A stretch of DNA of 64,000 nt from Typha latifolia. Taxonomy: Eukaryota > Streptophyta > Magnoliopsida > Poales > Typhaceae. The translations under genes and the position numbers were made by a program. The notes below the pieces were generated by a model that saw nothing but the letters and a program-made list of their open reading frames with translations, did no database searches and had not been told where the DNA came from. The stretch covers positions 2,356,001-2,420,000 of the forward strand of contig CM034106.1 in the NCBI GenBank assembly GCA_019914945.1. The letters run 5' to 3'. This document shows, in pieces, positions 1-10,109 of this stretch (its first letter is position 1; each line of letters opens with the position of its first letter).

Positions 1-1056
1 AACAGAATCGTTTCTTCTGTTTCTCCTTTCCTTGAATTATCAGCTTCCTCTACTCCAGAGCGTCCGTATTCTTCATTCCTGCCCAGCAAAGTAACATAAT
101 ATTAATTAGACGTAGAAGCTCCAATATGTCCCTTCTTGTCAGGAAATTGAAAATTTATACTATTTCTATCTAGCCAAGTGCACCAGTTGACCACCACAAT
201 ATCTACTTAACACTTCTTATCTTTTCAACATCATGAGTTGATGGTCTTTTGGGTTTTTGTCATGAAATCACACTTCTTATTTAAAACCTTCAAAAAGATT
301 GAAATCTATATAGAGCAATAATCAATATCGGTTTTTGAAACCTAATTAAAACAAAGAAGCAAATAATTTGATATGGATCTATCCTATAATGTCATTCAAA
401 TATGGTTTTCGTACTATTCTAAACCGTATTAAGTGAAACTATGAAAGCATGACATCAAGCCAAACTATTTCACCACCGTATAAGCACAGTAGGAATTGTA
501 CAATTCTTTGGAATGGGATCATAAAAGAATCCACTTTTATTTCAACAAAAATAACGATGAAGAGGCATCATCATAATTAGCTGAATTATTGATATCAACT
601 ATAAGTAAGTTTCTAAATTTTTGGAAAAACATGTGAATCTCATAAAGTTCTCACAAGACTAATCTGAAATGAGAACTCGAAATTAAAATTTTGCTACCTC
701 ATTTCTGAATTACAAACTGATTATTGACCAAATAGAAAAATCCAAGTAGTATTGATGTTACTGAAACATCTAACGTGTAACATGTTTCTCATTACTCTAA
801 AATGACCAACCAGAAAAATAGTTAATGAGAGAGAACGTGCTACGATCGTGCCTATACGAATTTAACTAACTAAAAATTTAAGAAGAATGGGCATCCTGGT
901 GCACTAGACTACAGGGAATGCTATAAAGGCACAGAAAAGTTTCATTGGATATATAAAAAGAACAGACAATGGAGAAATGTAAATATAAGGACGGACGAAC
1001 GGGAAATTCATTGCTATATCCCGAGGAATTAAATATTAAGGGGATGGTGAAAGAAC
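1..1056 (-). other. 3' flank of NLR gene A (shared with NLR gene B)
   Basis: No protein gene is supported here. This is the region downstream of the minus-strand NLR gene A. It is closely similar to about 33480-34393, the equivalent flank of NLR gene B, including the stretch around the shared words CCCAGCAAAGTAACATA and GTTCTCACAAGACTAATCTG. The likeness shows that the duplication carried the 3' UTR and downstream DNA as well as the coding region. A more diverged third copy lies near 23640-24190. A 65-codon open frame that overlaps the NLR 3' end exists in both copies but is best explained by the shared DNA. Confidence 0.75.
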
Positions 1057-4000
1057 TCATACCCGGGTTTGACAATTGTGTTCTTCTAGAGTAATAGTTG
1101 CTAATTTCTTCTTGTTGTAAATGCCTATTTGTACATCAGGGATGTGTTGAATCTTGGGCCAATCCGGACCGGAATCTCGTAGGCACCTCTCTACCAACTT
1201 TGGGGAAAGGCCATATAACTGCAGTTCTTTTAGCGACGATGGAAGTTTTGGCACTGACTGGAGCTCTCTGCATTGGTGTACTCGTAGAACTTGGAGACAA
1301 CAGAGGCTTTGCAGTTCTTCAAGCAGGAACTGCCAAGAGGATACATCTCTTATATGTAGCTCTTGCAGCAAGGTGCAGTTCTTCAACGCCCATTCTTCTA
1401 ATGCTGAGGATCGGATTCCAATACAGCATTCAAGATGCAGATTTCGGGCGGAGATGCTTTTCAATGGCACAGTGCATAGCAGCGAGGGATCGTCGATGTG
1501 AATCTCGTCCAATATTAAGGAAGTTGAGGAAGAGCGATGTTCCGCTAGCGACGTTAACAATGATGATGTAGCGTCTGCAATTAAACTGGGGCATTTGTTC
1601 ACTTCCAAATACTTGAGGGATGGGAGTGCTTGCAGACCCCCCAGAGATTCTAGCTGTGAGCAATCCTTAATCGACAGATGTTCTAGAGCTTTCCATCTTC
1701 CAAGCACTTCTGCCGAGGGAAGGGATTTGACGTTTGCACAGCCACTGATAATCAGTCCAATGAGAAAGTCGAGGTCTTGCGGAGCTTTGTTGGGTAATGG
1801 ATCGAGTACATCGCAATGCTGTATAACAAGGGTGTGCAGCGACGAAGGAAGGAACCTTCCTGATGTTGAGTCGTTCCACAGTTTCGGACAACCCTTTACC
1901 TTGAGTTCCTTGAGAGAGGTGAATTTCTCGAATCCTCCGATAGGTAAATGTGTCAGCTCACTACAGTTCTGGATGAACAACTCCACGAGAGATGTAAAAA
2001 GCTGAGGATGCAGTAACAAACCCTCGGCGAAGGACACGAGGCCTCTACAACCGGAGATGCATAGTGAGGAAAGAGATGATGATGACGATGATGCCTCTTC
2101 CTGGTCGTGCCACAGTTGTGGAAGAGTAACCCAACTCACATTGTCAATAAACAATTTACTTAAGCCACAAGGCAGATTTGGAAACACTCTCAGCTTGGGG
2201 CAATAAAAAACATCTAGAGTTTTCAAACATGGAAGCCATTGGGTCGCTCCTCCATAAAACTCTTCTAGTGCCGGCATGAATTCAATTGATAGCAGTTTCA
2301 GTGATGGGAAAACGCAAACCTCAGTTCCCTTGTTGGGTGCACTGCCAACCGACTTTAATGAACGCATGTCGGATAATTGTAGAGACGCAAGGTAGGGTAG
2401 CTGTCCAAGAGGTGATAGGTCTTTCCATCCATCGCATTTCCAAAGTTGAATAGATACTAACTTTGATAGAGATAGAGATTGAGGAGACATCCAATGTGGA
2501 CTCCTACGGCCCATATAACATTCTATTCTTAGTTTCTTGAGATTGGAATGTGGTTCAACGGTGTCAAGTACCTGCTCATCAACCTCAGGGCTTCTACTAG
2601 ATTCATCATATCCCTCGGTCCAGTCTAAAGTCAGTTTCTGGATGTGCTCTTTTTTCTTCAAATTGGCTTCAAAGATATCTTCAACCCTTGATACGTTTTT
2701 GAGGCTCTCAATAACTAGTTCACGGAGCTCTTGCAAGTTTTTCAACTCCAAAAAGTTATTCCCATTCACTGCAACAATGAACTTTTCCAAAATCTGAAGT
2801 GAGGTTAGTCTCCCTATACCTGATGTTTTGCCCCTCCGAGTATTGGGAGTACTTAGGATTCTAAGGTTAATAAGGTTGTCGATTGAATCTACTGGTAAAT
2901 CTGAGAAATCACGGAGGAAACTATCATGATAATACAAAAACCGGAGGTGGTAAAGATTATTCACTGATTTAGGGACATGAGAAATATCATGATTAGCTAA
3001 GTAGCGGAGGTGTATTAGGCTACTAATACAGTCATCAATGATATTGAAATTTCCCACTACCAATATGCATAGGCTTTTCAAACCTTTGAGCACCTTAAGA
3101 ATGTCATCTTCACTGGAATCTGAATTTATCAAAAGTGTGCGCAAGTTTTTGAGTTTGATGATCTCAGGTATAGGAAGAGCAACAGAATTATTAATTGATA
3201 AGTGACGAATACTTGTAGGTATACTTTTGGGCCCAGAGCTCTCATCAGTTCTAAAGCATTCACCCTGGGAAACAAATTCTGCAAGCTCATGGAGTAGATC
3301 ATGCATAACATAGCGCTCTCCTACGTAATTCATTTTACAATCAAAAAATGATTTTTTCACCAGATCATCGAAGTACTCATGTCCTATATCCTCTGGTCGT
3401 CTATTTCCTTTCATAGGCTTCCGAACCAGACCTAGAGCCATCCACATGTAGATAATTTGCTCCTTATCAAACTCATAATCTTGATGAAATATGCTACAAA
3501 ACCTAAAGCAAGGCTTCAAGTGTGAAGAGAGATGCTGATAACTTAGTCTCAGAGCTGGCATTATGTCGTTCTGACTTTGTTCTAGTTCCCAAATTTCACT
3601 ATTTAAGATATCTTCCCAGTGCTCATCATCTAAATTGTTCCTCAATATCCCTCCCACAGTCTTTGCAGCTAAGGGGGACCTTTTTAACTTTTCTACAATT
3701 TTTTTTCCAATGTCTTGCAGTTTGTTATAATTCTTGGGGTCCTCATCACCAAATGCACAGTCCTTAAAGAAATCCCAGTAATCTTCATCACTCAATCCCC
3801 TTAAGAATATAGGTTCCATGGTACCCGTCATTATCTTTGCAACTTTTTCCATTCGTGTTGTTAATAAGATCATGCTTCCACCCTCAACTGAACTGAAAGG
3901 TGCTAGTAACTTACCCCAACTTTCTCTATCATCATTCCAGACATCATCCAACACAAGCAGGACTTTTTTGGACTTCAAGCTTTTTAAAATCTCCCGCTGA

Positions 4001-4818
4001 AGCAAATCAAGATTATCCGTGGTATGTTTTCTATCAACTACAAATCCATAAATCTTCTTGGTAAGTGAGAGGACATCAAAATTATTAGAGACACACACCC
4101 ATATCCTCTGGCTAAAGTGCTTCTCTATTCTCTCATCGTTGTATACAAATTGTGCAAGAGTAGTCTTCCCAATCCCTCCAACCCCAACTATAGGTAGAAT
4201 GGAAAAATTCCTCCTAACAGATGCAGAACTGAAACTCAGCAATTTGTTTATTATGTTGTCTTTCTCATCATCTCGCCCAACCACTTTGTGTTCAACAGGT
4301 AAAAGGGAACTAGTATCACGGTTACTCGTGTTCGAAGGTTGCTTGTGCTTTAATTTGCCCACCAAATGAACAAAATGCCCTACATCAGCTGCAACCTCAT
4401 CTAATCCCTTAACTATATTCTTCAACCTTTCTAAAGTGGTATCCTTACGCACGGCACGCTCAAAAATAGTTTTGAGGCGGGAGGCAGCATGACTCACCTT
4501 GCCCTTCTTCCCCTTGATTTCTTCTTCCAGTTGGTAGTAGTCCATCTCATCTATGAAGTCCTCTGCCTCGTCAACCGCATCTCTAAACTGCCACAACCAA
4601 CTCGCCAGCTCTGGGTTCTCCTCCTTGATATGGCCGCTATCGACCGCGTCCATCACTGCTTGGATCTTGGGAAGGGCCTTCTCCAGCCTTTTCAGCTCTG
4701 CCTTAAGGCCGAGCTGCCTCTTGAACTGGTCCTCTTTAATATAGGATATGAGGGAAGTGATGAGGTTCCTAATGATGCTCGACGCGAACCATCCACCGAC
4801 TACCAATCCCAACGCCAT
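1057..4818 (-). CDS. CC-NB-LRR (NLR) disease resistance protein, copy A
   Basis: Intracellular immune receptor of the RGA/CNL type; the family senses pathogen effectors and triggers defence through an ATP/ADP-switched NB-ARC domain. The single uninterrupted exon encodes 1253 aa. The frame extends 12 bases further upstream but begins there with GTG; the first ATG, at 4818, sits in an ACCATGG context and aligns with the start of copy B. Order: coiled-coil domain (1-170) with the EDVID-like AEDFIDE near 85-91; NB-ARC with P-loop GVGGIGKTT (212-220), kinase-2 KVLLVLDDVW (285-294), RNBS-B near 314-322, GLPL-type motif at 380-384, RNBS-D at 437-450 and MHD at 505-507; then LRRs from about 540 to the end. 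Two motif residues are odd: Arg380 where copy B has Gly, and His445 where copy B and the family have Pro. No stop or frameshift is seen. The target pathogen cannot be told. Confidence 0.95.
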   Translation of the reverse strand: MALGLVVGGWFASSIIRNLITSLISYIKEDQFKRQLGLKAELKRLEKALPKIQAVMDAVDSGHIKEENPELASWLWQFRDAVDEAEDFIDEMDYYQLEEEIKGKKGKVSHAASRLKTIFERAVRKDTTLERLKNIVKGLDEVAADVGHFVHLVGKLKHKQPSNTSNRDTSSLLPVEHKVVGRDDEKDNIINKLLSFSSASVRRNFSILPIVGVGGIGKTTLAQFVYNDERIEKHFSQRIWVCVSNNFDVLSLTKKIYGFVVDRKHTTDNLDLLQREILKSLKSKKVLLVLDDVWNDDRESWGKLLAPFSSVEGGSMILLTTRMEKVAKIMTGTMEPIFLRGLSDEDYWDFFKDCAFGDEDPKNYNKLQDIGKKIVEKLKRSPLAAKTVGGILRNNLDDEHWEDILNSEIWELEQSQNDIMPALRLSYQHLSSHLKPCFRFCSIFHQDYEFDKEQIIYMWMALGLVRKPMKGNRRPEDIGHEYFDDLVKKSFFDCKMNYVGERYVMHDLLHELAEFVSQGECFRTDESSGPKSIPTSIRHLSINNSVALPIPEIIKLKNLRTLLINSDSSEDDILKVLKGLKSLCILVVGNFNIIDDCISSLIHLRYLANHDISHVPKSVNNLYHLRFLYYHDSFLRDFSDLPVDSIDNLINLRILSTPNTRRGKTSGIGRLTSLQILEKFIVAVNGNNFLELKNLQELRELVIESLKNVSRVEDIFEANLKKKEHIQKLTLDWTEGYDESSRSPEVDEQVLDTVEPHSNLKKLRIECYMGRRSPHWMSPQSLSLSKLVSIQLWKCDGWKDLSPLGQLPYLASLQLSDMRSLKSVGSAPNKGTEVCVFPSLKLLSIEFMPALEEFYGGATQWLPCLKTLDVFYCPKLRVFPNLPCGLSKLFIDNVSWVTLPQLWHDQEEASSSSSSLSSLCISGCRGLVSFAEGLLLHPQLFTSLVELFIQNCSELTHLPIGGFEKFTSLKELKVKGCPKLWNDSTSGRFLPSSLHTLVIQHCDVLDPLPNKAPQDLDFLIGLIISGCANVKSLPSAEVLGRWKALEHLSIKDCSQLESLGGLQALPSLKYLEVNKCPSLIADATSSLLTSLAEHRSSSTSLILDEIHIDDPSLLCTVPLKSISARNLHLECCIGIRSSALEEWALKNCTLLQELHIRDVSSWQFLLEELQSLCCLQVLRVHQCRELQSVPKLPSSLKELQLYGLSPKLVERCLRDSGPDWPKIQHIPDVQIGIYNKKKLATITLEEHNCQTRV

Positions 4819-5046
4819 GGTGGAAGCCACGAAACGAAGAACAAAGAGAAGTGCTAGCTCTGCTTCTCTCTATCTTTTAGGATTAACAAACAGAAGAGAG
4901 CGTACCTCCTCTCCCTTGCCCTCTCCCTTTTGTTCACGTTAACAACTCCTTCAAAGCTTGACTCCTGACATCAATGTCAGTGCCCCCATATCCTATTTCA
5001 CGACAGTTAAAATATCACAGAGAAAAGGTCATACGTATAAGAATAA

Positions 5047-5185
5047 GTGCATTAATTAAAGCCATTAAGTGTAACAGTTGCAACATCAATGTCAGTGCCT
5101 CCATTGCACCTTCCTTGCAACTTCGCAACTCAATAATAAGCAAACAAGTAGTTTTTCCTCTATATTTAAGTGTAACAGAAGGACC
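5047..5185 (+). repeat. Promoter-like module, copy 1
   Basis: About 140 bp starting near ATTAATTAAAGCCATT, including CCTTCCTTGCAACTTCGCAA and ending at a TATA-like CTATATTTAAGTGT. The same order of words recurs at 5651-5765, 7583-7690, 10915-11030 and 38345-38450. The last copy lies just upstream of an LRR-kinase gene fragment on the same strand, so the module probably came from the promoter or 5' leader of such a gene. No gene follows this copy. Confidence 0.5.
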
Positions 5186-5650
5186 AAACCTGGTCTATGG
5201 GCAAGGCGGCAATAAGTTTTATAAGGAGTTTTCAAGTTGAATGTGATCGAATGAGCTACCTCATGTTAAAGCATTTGTGGTTTTTTACTTTAGGAGTTTT
5301 CAAGTTGAATGCTTAGCTAGGGTAGCACTCGGGTTGGCATCCTTCACTTGCTAATGAATAGTTCATGGCTCACAAACACTATAAACGAAAGGCAATTAAA
5401 TAAAAAGACTTGCCAATTAGTAAAGAAGTATGACCGTTTCATTCGTTGGAATTTGTCAGTAATTTCACGAAGATTATCTTTTAAGTGTGTGAAAGTTTCC
5501 AAGAACCTAATTCAAAGCTTTCCACTTCGTTGTCAGTTCGCAGCAAGACTTCCATGTTAGTGTCTTTATATCATATTGGGGTTGAGAAGTTGGCCATGCA
5601 TGGCTTGGATATACCCAACTCAGTGAAGTAAAAAGGTAATACGTTCAAGT

Positions 5651-5765
5651 GTAAGTACATTAATTAAAGCCATTCAGTGGCCCTGCACCTTCCTCGCAAC
5701 TCAATAATAACCAAATTAGTATTTGCTTCTCTGCTCTATATTTAAGTGTAAAAAAAAATAGTGGA
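5651..5765 (+). repeat. Promoter-like module, copy 2
   Basis: Second copy of the module: ATTAATTAAAGCCATTCAGT, then CCTTCCTCGCAACTCAATAA and the TATA-like CTATATTTAAGTGT. The sequence after it (GGAAACCGCTCAG and following) closely matches the sequence after copy 4 at 10915-11030, so copies 2 and 4 belong to a longer duplicated block of about 400 bp. Confidence 0.5.
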
Positions 5766-5779
5766 AACCGCTCAGCTTT

Positions 5780-6200
5780 TGTCCACCACCAATCTCATTA
5801 ACTATTTGAAAATTTTAAGCTAATTCTAATTTAGAAAATAGCAGTCTACACAGAAAAATAAATATAGGTAAATAAATAATTTTTATATGAAAAATTCTAA
5901 ACTTACGTGAAAATTACGAATATTTTATAAGAATCACTTACTAAAATTAGCGATGAATTACTTTTCGTGATTGATCAATCCAATCTAAGTAACTCTTAAA
6001 ATTAGATAAATCTGTCTCAGTGCCTCTCGAGAAAATCACTTTAAGTTAGACTCATAAATCAACTTCAGCTCAAGCGCTTGAATGCTTGAAAAGCTATTAA
6101 AATACCCCGCAATCTTTATGTTCTCTGCCAAAAGTGTTTGAACTCCCGAAGGTCTATTCGAACAGCAAAGAAGTCGACTGAACATAGATATGAACTAAAG
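5780..6200. repeat. Dispersed AT-rich block, probably copia LTR-derived
   Basis: The first part recurs at 11040-11400 (shared words such as TGATCAATCCAATCTAAGT and CAGTGCCTCTCGAGA). The last part, around 6080-6190, recurs at 22090-22205 (TCTCTGCCAAAAGTGTTTGA against TCTCTGCCAAAATTGTTTGA). The latter match lies beside a recognisable copia-type LTR boundary, which suggests these blocks are decayed LTR pieces. Coding content is absent. Confidence 0.45.
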
Positions 6201-7175
6201 CTGGTGAGGTGTTAGAAAATAATGAACATTTGTTGATAAAACAGAAAACTTACTGACAAACAGAAAGAGTACAATGTTACATGTCCAAACCTAATACATG
6301 AAATAGGAAGATCAAATATTTAATCGATGAGCCAATGATATTGGAAAGTATAAAGTGTACTGAAAAGGTGGTGATAAAAATCAAAGTGAAGTTCTGATAT
6401 ATAAAGAGGGAGTTGCAAAAATAACCAGAATAAACATCTGATAAAGCAGGCAGTGATGAAAGGAAATCAAAAAATTGCTTGTGTGTGGGGGGGATGATCT
6501 GATATCTGAATTCCTCCATTAATTGAATCCATAGAATTTTCAAAACCACTTGTCTTGTTACATATTTAGAAGAGAAAATGTCCCAGTATGCTATTACCCT
6601 ATTGCGAGGTCTAATACTTTCTTAGGAGGGATTTCGTATTTCTTGTCATCTCTTGATCTGATGTTGAATGCTAGTTGGAAGTAGAAAAGTAATGAACTGT
6701 GCCACAATTCCAAGGAAGCACTCCTATTTCATATATAAATAGAATCTCTTTCCACAGAGATGTTTAGGATATAGGAATTGAAATTCAAAATGACATCAGA
6801 CATTCACCACAAGCGACCCAGCTACATAAATAATTGTGTTGGGTTTTGCATCATGAATGCCCCCACTAAACCAATTTTATAATATTCAAAACATAATGAA
6901 GTATTATAATTCAAGCATGTGGAGCAGGGAAAAAGCATCTAACCTGTTCCAGATCATACAAAGAGTAGTAAAGCAAACAAACTACAGTTACAACATTTGA
7001 CTAATGATGCATCAGCAAAACAAAACATTTGAGACCAAAAGCTTGAAATGAACTATCCTGAGCATGTTGTGGGTTGGTATTATCATAGGTCAACAAATCA
7101 CAGCTAATCAAACACACTAATTGTTAGAGAAAGATAATGTGTTGTGTAGCGTAAGGAACTTCATGGCTGCTCCGA
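6200..7175. other. Non-coding intergenic sequence
   Basis: AT-rich sequence in which I see no gene, RNA or clear element end. A 90-codon open frame on the minus strand (6277-6549) has no recognisable domain and no splice or codon-use support. Confidence 0.4.
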
Positions 7176-7582
7176 GAGCATGATACAGACATCTAGAATT
7201 TTTCAATAAACATAAAACAATCACAAACACTAGATATCACAAGAAATGCATGTGTAGAAGAAAAAATAATATCAAGTACTGTTCATATAAGCATCAAATA
7301 GAAAATCACATTACATGCATTTTTTCACATAAGCATAATTAACGAGCATATAATACCAGATTGCATATTAACGTTAACCAAGTCAAGTGCAGAACAGTCC
7401 AGATCTAAAATATTCTCTCCCTTTTTGTCAGAAATTATAAAAGATCCATAAACCAAGTAGAAGATAAACAGAAAATCTCAGGTCATAAATTTTAACTGCA
7501 AATCTTCAAAATATACGCATCAACCCGTACGAATCCTGAAAAATCTCTAAGTCACATCAGAACAATTTCATTCATTTTAAAA
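7176..7582 (-). repeat. Duplicated retroelement block (matches 22553-22965)
   Basis: About 400 bp beginning GAGCATGATACAGACATCTA that closely matches 22553-22965. There the block lies just inside a copia-type LTR boundary on the minus strand (see 22070-22965), so both are probably internal or LTR-adjacent pieces of one copia family. No coding sequence is visible. Confidence 0.5.
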
Positions 7583-7690
7583 CATCAACGTCAGTGCCCT
7601 CATTGCACCTTCCTCGCAACTTCGCAGCTCAATAATACTAGGCAAACAAGTAGTTTTGCCACTATATTTTAAGTGAAACAGAAGGAGGAA
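7583..7690 (+). repeat. Promoter-like module, copy 3
   Basis: Third copy of the module (CCTTCCTCGCAACTTCGCAG, then a TATA-like CTATATTTTAAGTG). The sequence after it (near 7770-7860, with GCCTGGTCTATGGGCAAGG) also matches 5190-5300, so the copied piece extended about 250 bp downstream. Confidence 0.45.
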
Positions 7691-8383
7691 ACCCCACGCC
7701 TTTCGTAGCCAGGAAGACATGCGTTCCTTTTCTAATCATTGGCTCGTCGACATTAGCTATAGAAGCCTGGTCTATGGGCAAGGTCGCAATAAGTTTTAAA
7801 AGGAGTTTTCAAGTTGAAGGTGAATGAGCTGCCAAATGTTAAAAGCATTTTGGTTTTTACTTTAAAAATTAGATATTGATAATTGAGATGTTGAAAAATT
7901 TATATAATTCTATTATTAGTTGATACACATAATTTTTGAGTAGTCATCGTACATCAGTGTGGTTGTATTTGATATCATAATATAGTCATGGTCGACATAC
8001 ATCATATGTATTATAATTGAGGGAGTTATAATAATAATATAACTAAATATTTATTTATACATTGTTGAGAATTATATACTTGATTAACCATGACATGATA
8101 TGATATTTATTATCTATTCATACATTGTTGAGTATACATTAATGTACTCATTCATGACATGATGTTCTTTTTTGATTTATATTATTCAGTACATAATTTA
8201 CTCTTTATTTAGCATCATTGATTTAGATAAGGTTTAGTCACTTAGTTTTTAGCTCATGACCTTTTTGTTTTGCATTTCCAAAAACCCAAGTGGGCAAATT
8301 CTGCAGGATACACCATTAGGAGCCTTGCTAGCGTTTGAGGAGTGGAGTGTTATTAGCTTTGTATGTTAGATGAGTTTATATTA

Positions 8384-9756
8384 GGGATAATTCCTTTTTC
8401 ACCCTCTAAACTATCACCCCGTTTCATAATGACCTCCAAAACTTTTTTTGATACACACCGACCCCCTAACTATCATAAATACCTCACTTGACCCCTTCCA
8501 TTAGGGCTCCTTTACATATTTTCGTCAATAAGTTGTTATGTGATAGTCATGTGATAACAATATGATGAAAATACCCCTCTTAAGCACGTGGAAGTCGTGA
8601 GCAACTATATATAGCCTCTTTTCCTCTCCTCCAACACAGCACCAAACCCTCCACCCTGCCCACTGCCACCACCAACTCCACCACCATCATCGCCATCCCT
8701 AAATCCTCCTCCTCATCCAACCCCTCATGCACCACCACCACACCCAAACCACCACTGCCCACACCTTCTCCTACACCGCCACTAGCACCAAATCCTCCAC
8801 CCTTCCCACTGCCACCTCGTGTCAGAAGAAGTCCTTGTCCGACGACTGGCTTCTCTTCCCTACGTGCATCGACTGATTCTGCTCTACCTCCCGCCTCGAC
8901 CACGTCCTCTCTTGCCCCAACAATATCGTCGCCTCGACTGTCCCAACGACTAGCTCCTCATTCGCTGCAGCCAATGAAGAGGCAAGGCCTTCTCGTCTCC
9001 CATCGAGGGCGACGAAGCAGCGGTACTCGACCTCGGAGTCTCAGATGCCACCGTCAATGATAAGTGCTGGGAATTACTTCCCTCCAACGCGATCTACGAC
9101 CTTCGATCTATCTCCGGCAGATGATCTCCGCTGGCTACGGTCACCTCGGTATCGAGAAGCTCTACATCACTGGCTGTGGACCTCTACTTTTGCCGCCTCG
9201 GTGTTGAGAAGCATCGCCGATGTGCAGTTTCTTAAGTGGGATGCCCTTGAGTCCAAAATCCACATCTGGATCTGTGTCGCACGCGTCACCGTCTACGTCA
9301 TCTTCTCAAGCGAGCGTCGCCTTTTTGATAAAGTGTTCGACGACGATGACGACACACCCTTCACCGAGACCATCGATCAGGCCCACAACACCAAGCTCGA
9401 TGAGGCCCTCAACATCTTGAGACCGTTGGCCCCCGACCTTCGCCGACCTCATCCGCCGCAAAGCCACGGTTGACCTATCGTTCATCACGCTAAAGAAGAA
9501 ATTTTGTTTAGAATGGGAAATAGGGCCGGGCAATGAAGGAATTTTTTTAAAAATAAAATATTTAATATTAGTTAAGGCACTTAATTATCCCGTCATTATA
9601 AGTAGAGGGGTAATTTGGTCAATTCATTAATTTTGCCAAACAGAGTCAGGGGGTGAGGTATTTATGATGGTTCAAGGGGTCAGTGTGTACAAAAAAAAAT
9701 TCAGGGGGTTATTGTGAAAACGGGTGATAGTTCAGGGGTGAAAAGAGAATTATTCT
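8384..9756. mobile_element. Mutator-like Pack-MULE with ~104-bp terminal inverted repeats
   Basis: A 1373-bp non-autonomous DNA transposon. The terminal inverted repeats are about 8384-8487 and 9653-9756; the left end reads GGGATAATTCC and the complement of the right end AGAATAATTCT, and both continue through TTTTCACCC, CTATCACCC and CATCATAAATACCTCA-like words. A perfect 9-bp target duplication, TTTATATTA, lies at 8375-8383 and 9757-9765, the size expected for Mutator elements. The interior encodes no transposase; it holds a low-complexity proline-rich stretch and degraded EXO70 coding sequence, so it is a gene-capturing Pack-MULE. The perfect target duplication inside a decayed LTR shows it arrived after that LTR. 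Confidence 0.9.
8890..9440 (+). pseudogene. Captured EXO70 exocyst-subunit gene fragment
   Basis: EXO70 is a subunit of the exocyst, which tethers secretory vesicles to the plasma membrane; plants have large EXO70 families. Pieces readable in changing frames match the conserved middle of monocot EXO70: LLPSNAIYDLRSI (about 9068-9115), MISAGYGHLGIEKL (about 9119-9165), DVQFLKWDALESKIHIWI (about 9218-9270) and FSSERRLFDKVFD (about 9303-9341). The usual family forms are LLPPDAVxDLRSI, GYGRE, VQRLEWDALExKIRRWI and FASERRLCD. Order and strand are right, but frameshifts and stops break it, and it lies within the Pack-MULE. A 142-codon frame (9045-9473) covers only part and mixes true and false frames. 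I regard it as a non-functional transduplicate. Confidence 0.8.
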
Positions 9757-10109
9757 TTTATATTATACGATGTATTAGACATTTTAGAGTGATATCTTTA
9801 TCCTTGTCATTACTATAAATAAGTGACTTTGTACTTTATATATATATATATACATAATTGTTGTGTATATATAATTGTGAGATGCTCTTAATGATATGTC
9901 GTGGCTTGTGTGGGGTCCTATTAGAGCTATTAGTATTTCGTTGGTCCCTTGACGTGAGTTATTCATGGTTTAGATGTTGGTGGATAAATTATAGTATTGA
10001 TGTAAGATTTATTTGATTGTCAGCAACTAACCAAATTGCCGCATGTTCAGGGTGGGCTCGTGGCATGCATGTGATAGAGTATAGGTGTTACATCGACCTC
10101 TGACATCTG

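Larger units (their letters stand above)
4819..6270. other. Upstream region of NLR A with repeated modules
   Basis: No gene seen. The first 100 bp or so share patches with the upstream region of NLR B (for example the GAACAAAGAGAA and TAGCTCT words), so they probably hold the 5' UTR and promoter of NLR A on the minus strand. The similarity then breaks up. The rest is a partial internal duplication (about 4970-5200 resembles 5540-5765) followed by an AT-rich block that recurs near 11040-11400. Confidence 0.5.
7868..10092 (+). mobile_element. Decayed Ty3/gypsy LTR, interrupted by a Pack-MULE
   Basis: The outer parts (7868-8374 and 9766-10092) align in order with the 3' half of the solo LTR at 18174-21181. 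Shared signs are TTTGATATCATAATATAGTC against TTTGATGTCATAGCATTGTC, TACTCATTCATGACATGAT, TTAGCTCATGAC, and GTGGCTTGTGTGGGGTCCT against GTGGCCTGTGTGGGTCCTG. It ends with a GTGTTACA-type terminus at 10092. A Mutator-like element at 8384-9756 splits it. The 5' half of the LTR is missing or unrecognisable. Confidence 0.7.

Noticed and set aside
878..1075. 65-codon minus-strand frame conserved at both NLR 3' ends (also 34215-34412)
   Set aside because: It overlaps the NLR C-terminus in another frame, and the two copies are similar only to the degree that the duplicated DNA is. There is no separate support.
4819..4830. Four-residue N-terminal extension of NLR A
   Set aside because: The extension starts at GTG. 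The ATG at 4818 has good context and aligns with the start of copy B.
8580..8903. 107-codon Gly/Val-rich minus-strand frame
   Set aside because: Antisense to a low-complexity CCACCA-rich stretch in the Pack-MULE.
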